Source of the DNA: Polynucleobacter sp. 80A-SIGWE
GTDB taxonomy: Bacteria > Pseudomonadota > Gammaproteobacteria > Burkholderiales > Burkholderiaceae
Assembly (NCBI RefSeq): GCF_018882295.1
Contig: NZ_JACVOR010000002.1
Coordinates: 496,001-560,000 of the forward strand
DNA length: 64,000 nt
Reading direction: 5' to 3'
Shown here piece after piece: positions 59,474-64,000 of this stretch (positions are counted from its first letter, which is position 1; every line of letters starts with the position of its first letter). The translations under genes were made by a program, and so were the position numbers. The notes beneath the pieces are model-generated. The model saw nothing but the letters and a program-made list of their open reading frames with translations, had not been told where the DNA came from and did no database searches.

Positions 59474-61150
59474 ATGACAGCATTGGCTTTAGCCCGTTCG
59501 TGGCGCCCTAAAACTTTCTCCCAATTGGTAGGACAAGACCATGTGGTTAAGGCATTAACCCATGCCTTAGACCAGGGTCGACTACACCACGCTTGGCTCT
59601 TTACAGGCACTCGCGGGGTCGGAAAGACCACAATTGCCCGAATTATGGCCAAAGCCCTCAATTGCACCGGGGAAGACGGTCAAGGTCGCATGACCTCAGA
59701 ACCTTGCGGAAAATGCCCGGCTTGCCTAGAAATCGATGCCGGTCGCTTTGTTGACTATATCGAGATGGATGCTGCAAGCAATCGCGGGGTAGACGATATT
59801 GCCGCTCTACTAGAGAAGGCAGCCTACGCTCCAAGTAATGCACGTTACAAGGTCTACATGATTGACGAGGTGCACATGCTCACCAATCATGCCTTTAATG
59901 CCATGCTCAAGACGCTCGAAGAGCCGCCTGAACATGTGAAGTTCATACTTGCAACTACTGATCCCCAAAAGATCCCGGTCACTATTCTGTCCCGCTGCTT
60001 GCAGTTCAATCTCAAGCAAATGCCAGTACCGCTCATCGTTGAACATTTAGAAAAAGTCCTCGCCGCAGAAAAAGTCGATTGCGAAACCAATGCACTCCGT
60101 GTTTTAGCTAAAGCAGCCCAAGGCTCCATGCGTGATGCCTTATCACTGACTGATCAAGCCATTGCATACGCCGCAGGCAAAGTATCTGAAGAAGCAGTGC
60201 GCGGCATGCTTGGCACATTGGATGATGCTTATCTCATTCGCATTCTGGATGCCTTAATTGCAAAAGATGGTGCGACATTGCTAGCTATCTCTAATGAGAT
60301 GGGTGAGCGCAGTATGTCTTTCTCATTAGCACTTGCTGATCTATCCAGCCTCATTCAGAAAATCGCTGCAGCACAAATCGTTCCAGAATCTGTTTTGGAA
60401 GATTGGCCTGAAGCGGCAGAGATTCGTCGCTTGGCTGGTGCGCTTACAAAAGAAGAGGCACAACTCTTCTACCAAATTAGCATTACTAGTCGTCCAGATT
60501 TATCGCTAGCTCCAGATGAACAAACCGGCTTTGCCATGACGCTCCTGCGCATGCTAGCCTTTCGTCCTGGAAATGAAACTCCAGGCAGAGCAGGGAACTC
60601 CGCACCGCCAGTAGCAAGCGCGCCAAGACCAGCGGCACCAGCAAATCAAACAGCTGCTCCAGTTAGATCTTCAGCGCCTGCAGCATCTGCTCCAGCACCT
60701 ATGGCGGCTAGGCCTACCGCTTCAGCGCCTCCAGCTTCTGCACCAGCGGCCACTGCATCTGCAGCCAATCGTCCAGACTGGCATGCTTTGATGCGTCAGT
60801 TGCCGGTTAAAGGTTTGGTTCAGCAGTTAGCGTTTCAGACAGAGTTGCAAGATTGGGAAGATTCACCAGCAGGCGTGCGCGCTACGGTTGTGACGCCAAT
60901 GCCGCAACTAGCTTCCGAAGCTTCTGTTGGTCGTCTCGCTGATGCATTAAGTGCGCACTTTGGCAAGCCGATCAAAGTATTAATTGAGAAGGGTGAAGTA
61001 GAAGGCAAGACAGTTGCTAAAGTCGATGCGCAGATTCATCAAGAGAAAAGACAAAACGCAGAGCAGATGATTGCTCAAGATCCATTTATTCAGCAATTAG
61101 AAAAAGAGTTTGGAGCCAAAGTAGTTGGTGGCTCTGTTAAACCTCTTTGA
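59474..61150 (+). CDS. dnaX: DNA polymerase III subunit gamma/tau
   Basis: A 558-residue clamp-loader ATPase: RPKTFSQLVGQDHVVKALTH, Walker A GTRGVGKTTIARIM, zinc cysteines in CTGED...CGKCPAC, DEVHMLTNHAFNAML and SRCLQFNLKQ. A long Ala/Pro-rich linker (about 375-435) leads to a tau-type C-terminal domain (HALMRQLPVKGLVQQLAFQT). No poly-A slippery site was seen, so separate gamma is not predicted by that route. First gene of dnaX-ybaB-recR. Confidence 0.96.
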   Translation: MTALALARSWRPKTFSQLVGQDHVVKALTHALDQGRLHHAWLFTGTRGVGKTTIARIMAKALNCTGEDGQGRMTSEPCGKCPACLEIDAGRFVDYIEMDAASNRGVDDIAALLEKAAYAPSNARYKVYMIDEVHMLTNHAFNAMLKTLEEPPEHVKFILATTDPQKIPVTILSRCLQFNLKQMPVPLIVEHLEKVLAAEKVDCETNALRVLAKAAQGSMRDALSLTDQAIAYAAGKVSEEAVRGMLGTLDDAYLIRILDALIAKDGATLLAISNEMGERSMSFSLALADLSSLIQKIAAAQIVPESVLEDWPEAAEIRRLAGALTKEEAQLFYQISITSRPDLSLAPDEQTGFAMTLLRMLAFRPGNETPGRAGNSAPPVASAPRPAAPANQTAAPVRSSAPAASAPAPMAARPTASAPPASAPAATASAANRPDWHALMRQLPVKGLVQQLAFQTELQDWEDSPAGVRATVVTPMPQLASEASVGRLADALSAHFGKPIKVLIEKGEVEGKTVAKVDAQIHQEKRQNAEQMIAQDPFIQQLEKEFGAKVVGGSVKPL

Positions 61151-61190
61151 TTGCCAGATTTAACAATATTAGATACAAGGAAATAAAGCG

Positions 61191-61514
61191 ATGATGAAAG
61201 GTGGCCTTGCTGGTTTGATGAAACAAGCCCAGCAGATGCAAGAGAAGATGAAAGTAGCGCAAGAGCAATTGGCTGCGCTAGAAGTCACTGGCCAAGCGGC
61301 TGGTGGTTTAGTTAAAGTCACCATCTCTGGCAAACACGAAATGAAACGCGTACAGATCGATCCAGGCGCAATGGATGATCGCGAAATGCTCGAAGACTTA
61401 TTAGTCACTGCCTATACAGAAGCATTCAAACAAGTAGAAGCTGCTAGCTCACAAGTGATGTCTGGTGCTACTGCTGGCATGCCAATGCCTCCTGGATTTA
61501 AGTTGCCGTTTTAA
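61191..61514 (+). CDS. ybaB: YbaB/EbfC nucleoid-associated protein
   Basis: The 107-residue protein starts [20 protein letters not shown] followed by [19 protein letters not shown] and [17 protein letters not shown], the YbaB/EbfC family of small DNA-binding dimers. It lies 40 bases after dnaX and its stop overlaps the recR start (TAATG). Confidence 0.95.
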   Translation: MMKGGLAGLMKQAQQMQEKMKVAQEQLAALEVTGQAAGGLVKVTISGKHEMKRVQIDPGAMDDREMLEDLLVTAYTEAFKQVEAASSQVMSGATAGMPMPPGFKLPF

Positions 61515-62137
61515 TGGCACGTCAAGAAGCTCCACAAGATGCTCTCGGTCGATTGATCGAGGCATTGCGCGTATTGCCTGGAGTGGGACCAAAGTCAGCG
61601 CAACGCATGGCTTTCTATCTACTGCAGCATGATCGCAATGGCGCAGCAGTTCTTGCCCAATCATTAGGTGAGGCTGTAGAGACAGTAGGGCACTGCGCCC
61701 GTTGCAATACTTTCTCAGAAACCCAAATCTGCGCAACTTGTAACGATGATCGCCGTGATCCGTCTTTACTGTGCATTGTGGAAACACCAGCCGATCAAGT
61801 GATGGTCGAGCAGACATTAAGTTTCAAAGGCAATTACTTTGTATTGATGGGCCGTATCTCGCCACTGGATGGCATGGGCCCCAATGAAATCCATTTCGAT
61901 CGATTGCTCAATCGCATTGAAGCTCCTGATACTGGAGTGCCAGTCAGAGAAGTTGTTCTGGCAACGAATTTCACGAGTGAAGGTGAGGCCACAGCCCACT
62001 ACATAGGTGAGGTACTCAAATCCAAAGGCATCAAAGTTACCAGGATCGCCAGAGGTATTCCGGTAGGTGGTGAGCTTGAGTATGTAGATGCAGGCACATT
62101 AGCCAGAGCGCTGATGGATCGCCGTACCGTTGGCTAA
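61514..62137 (+). CDS. recR: Recombination mediator RecR
   Basis: A 207-residue protein with the N-terminal [20 protein letters not shown] (HhH), zinc cysteines in [16 protein letters not shown] and the Toprim region [16 protein letters not shown] with [19 protein letters not shown]. With RecO it loads RecA onto gapped DNA. Third gene of dnaX-ybaB-recR. Confidence 0.96.
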   Translation: MARQEAPQDALGRLIEALRVLPGVGPKSAQRMAFYLLQHDRNGAAVLAQSLGEAVETVGHCARCNTFSETQICATCNDDRRDPSLLCIVETPADQVMVEQTLSFKGNYFVLMGRISPLDGMGPNEIHFDRLLNRIEAPDTGVPVREVVLATNFTSEGEATAHYIGEVLKSKGIKVTRIARGIPVGGELEYVDAGTLARALMDRRTVG

Positions 62138-62314
62138 TCGTCACTAAATCGACATAAATTCTAGGTAAATTGCCTCTTTTTGGGGATAATTTGGCCTGCA
62201 CCACTGTTGAGCTTTAATCTCACACCGTGCCTATCCGAGTTGTCTTGTTTTTACCCCGGTAGATCTGGCCCTTAGTTTCACTGGCCATTGATGCTAAGCA
62301 TTGCGAAATTGTGA

Positions 62315-63727
62315 ATGACCCACAAATCCTATCTTCTCCTGTTGAGCTTACTTGCTGCTATTTGCAGCATGAGTGCGCATGCCCAGAAGGCAGGATCCGG
62401 TTCGGATCAGATCGCCAGCTTTGCTTCTCCAATTGCCGATTTTCCTACTGAGGGTGAGTTGTTTGGTTTGCCAGTAAATATTCACGGCCAAACCACTTAT
62501 ATCAATCAGCGTTACAACAATTTCAATTCATCCTATTCTGGTCAGAATAGTTTGGATGCTCAGAAGTCGATGAGCTATACCTGGTCTGGTACCTTGTTCT
62601 TTGGTGCACGTCTTGCACCGAATACCGATGTCTACTTCAATCCAGAGGTGGTGTCTGGTGTGCCGTTCTCCGATCTTTCTGGTTTAGGTGGTTTCACGAA
62701 CGGTGAAGCGACTAAGGCTAATGGTGCGCAAGCCAAGTTTTATTCTGCTCGTGCCTTTGTGCGTCAAACCATTAATCAAGAGGGCGACAAAGTCGTTCTG
62801 GAGAATGAAGCCAATCAAATTACCCAAACTGTCAGTAGTAATCGTGTTGTTCTGACTGGCGGCCAGTTCTCCACATTGGATATCTTTGATGACAGCCGTT
62901 ATGCCAAAGATCCCCGCATTCAGTTTATGAATTGGGGCAATATGACCTATCTAGCCTATGACTACGCAGCCGATGCAAGAGGCTACAGCTGGGGCTTGGC
63001 GGGTGAGTGGTATCTCGATAACTGGGTGATGCGCGCCTCACGTATGCTTGCGCCTAAAACACCGAATGGCCGTGATCTCAATTGGCAAATCTTTAATACC
63101 TACGGCGATCAAATAGAAGTAGAGCGCCAGCACAATATTGCCGATCTTCCTGGTAAGGTCAGCGTCTTGGCTTATCGCAACAAAATGATGTTGGCGCGTT
63201 TCTCAGACGCAACGAATTATGTGATTCAAAATAATGCGCAGGGTACTCAAGCCATTAACAATGTGCGTAACAACATGCAATACAAAACCGGTATTGGTTT
63301 GCATGGAGAGCAGGCTTTAACAAAAGACCTTGGTATCTATGGCCGTGCCTTTACATCGGATGGCCATACCGAAACGATGTCCTTCACTGAAGCAGACAAT
63401 TCCATCTCCATTGGTATGGGCATGAATGGCACAAGTTGGAAGCGCCCCAATGACAGCATTGGCATCTCCATGATGCAAAACGGCTTATCTAGCTATCGCC
63501 GTTCCTACCTGCAAGCAGGGGGTGTGTCTTATTTCATTGGTGACTACGCTAGCCCAAGCCAGACGATTTCCTATTCACCGGAGCGGATCGGTGAGGTCTA
63601 TTACAACGCCACTGTGATCAAGAATGTTCTAGCCGGATTGAACTTTCAGCACATCATCAATCCAGCCTATAACTCAGCTCGCGGACCTGTAAACATCCTA
63701 TCTTTTAGGGTTCATGCCGAGTTTTAA
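62315..63727 (+). CDS. OprB-like carbohydrate-selective outer-membrane porin
   Basis: The 470-residue exported protein has a signal peptide (MTHKSYLLLLSLLAA...AHAQ), INIHGQ-like start (VNIHGQTTYINQRYNNFNSS), amphipathic strands ending with the terminal Phe of ...SFRVHAEF, and GLAGEWYLDNWVMRASRM characteristic of the OprB family. It should form a substrate channel in the outer membrane. Substrate (glucose or other saccharides) is a family inference. Preceded by a 177-base leader without a clear promoter. Confidence 0.85.
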   Translation: MTHKSYLLLLSLLAAICSMSAHAQKAGSGSDQIASFASPIADFPTEGELFGLPVNIHGQTTYINQRYNNFNSSYSGQNSLDAQKSMSYTWSGTLFFGARLAPNTDVYFNPEVVSGVPFSDLSGLGGFTNGEATKANGAQAKFYSARAFVRQTINQEGDKVVLENEANQITQTVSSNRVVLTGGQFSTLDIFDDSRYAKDPRIQFMNWGNMTYLAYDYAADARGYSWGLAGEWYLDNWVMRASRMLAPKTPNGRDLNWQIFNTYGDQIEVERQHNIADLPGKVSVLAYRNKMMLARFSDATNYVIQNNAQGTQAINNVRNNMQYKTGIGLHGEQALTKDLGIYGRAFTSDGHTETMSFTEADNSISIGMGMNGTSWKRPNDSIGISMMQNGLSSYRRSYLQAGGVSYFIGDYASPSQTISYSPERIGEVYYNATVIKNVLAGLNFQHIINPAYNSARGPVNILSFRVHAEF

Positions 63728-64000
63728 GTATTTCAAGGTGGGTCAGAGTAATTATTGTCTTTAGAATCAATAAGATACGAAACCCCAATAATTCGACTTT
63801 TGGGATTTCTCACCTATAATCGTTTAAACCCCCTTTAAATACAGGGAAACCTGCATCTGGGGCTATAAAAAACAGCATTAGTACAGATTTAGAGGCAGCC
63901 GATTTGATTCACGGCCATTTAAAAACAAACGCATTTGTTATTGCTACTGCAAGCCCCATAAAGTGGGTTGCCTGTGCTGTCGCCTCTCTGTTTTTTAACT
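63728..64000. other. Intergenic region with possible start of a truncated downstream gene
   Basis: No complete gene. A TATAAT at 63815-63820 with TTCGAC 17 bases upstream (63792-63797) looks like a promoter on the plus strand. From 63904 (TTG) a frame reading LIHGHLKTNAFVIATASPIK stays open to the end of the window and could be the start of a cut-off membrane protein. Too short to identify. Confidence 0.35.

Noticed and set aside
59474-61150. Programmed frameshift in dnaX for gamma
   Set aside because: No A-rich slippery heptamer or downstream hairpin was found before the Ala/Pro linker; not supported.
1-64000. CRISPR array, prophage or insertion sequence
   Set aside because: No repeated spacer-like units, integrase, transposase or phage structural genes were recognised anywhere.

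Overview
The window looks like chromosome of a free-living freshwater betaproteobacterium, most likely Polynucleobacter (Burkholderiaceae). This is inferred from the moderate GC content, densely packed short operons, three tripartite-tricarboxylate (Bug/TctC) receptors, a zinc-free type B L31 next to rho and trxA, the 4.5S RNA next to dnaX-ybaB-recR, and SemiSWEET and DsbB/DUF5993 genes. No rRNA, tRNA, CRISPR array, prophage or intact insertion sequence was seen.

Layout. 0-5 kb: an OxyR-type regulator with an old-yellow-enzyme reductase, then an FMN alpha-hydroxy-acid oxidase followed by three small or membrane genes on the minus strand. 5-17 kb: housekeeping and metabolic genes (EamA exporters, a class V aminotransferase, a heme-barrel protein, NnrD, a beta-CASP nuclease, a LOG hydrolase, an HI0933 flavoprotein, a Bug receptor, truncated hemoglobin, a phasin-like protein). 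17-26 kb: small lipoproteins, a four-domain rhodanese, MmsB, SelD, RhlE and a GNAT-YbgC-cysteine dioxygenase operon. 26-33 kb: an oxyanion/metal block in which a Mop protein, two TupA-like receptors, a ModE/PBP hybrid regulator and ModA occur without permease or ATPase genes, followed by a Fur-box-controlled feoAB. 33-43.9 kb: cytochrome c5, SemiSWEET, FAH and enoyl-CoA hydratase proteins, DUF5993-DsbB-Bug, a glycine-rich protein, a glycine-zipper lipoprotein, MATE, a GT39-like membrane protein, L31B, Rho and thioredoxin. 43.9-50.4 kb: an AddB/AddA-like recombination nuclease. 50.5-54 kb: a TPR/collagen-like membrane protein and a four-gene CsgG/DUF4810/GNA1162 lipoprotein operon.

54-59.3 kb is the most accessory-looking part. 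It holds a LexA-boxed umuDC operon followed by a 43-residue membrane peptide, a DnaQ-like exonuclease, a RelE/HigB toxin with two HTH antitoxin-like genes, a 450-base gap without a recognisable gene, and an MNT/HEPN pair preceded by a striking double-palindrome operator. Core genes resume with ffs, dnaX, ybaB and recR, followed by an OprB-like porin.

Functional links. OxyR, truncated globin, thioredoxin, DsbB, cysteine dioxygenase and rhodanese point to redox and sulfur handling. FeoAB and the TupA/ModA receptors handle iron and oxyanions. AddAB, UmuDC, RecR and DnaX handle DNA repair and replication. The strongest leads are the permease-less oxyanion block, the TA/MNT-HEPN island with its two-site operator, an apparent ATT start codon in a DUF4239-like gene, an apparently leaderless umuD, and unrecognised small membrane proteins.
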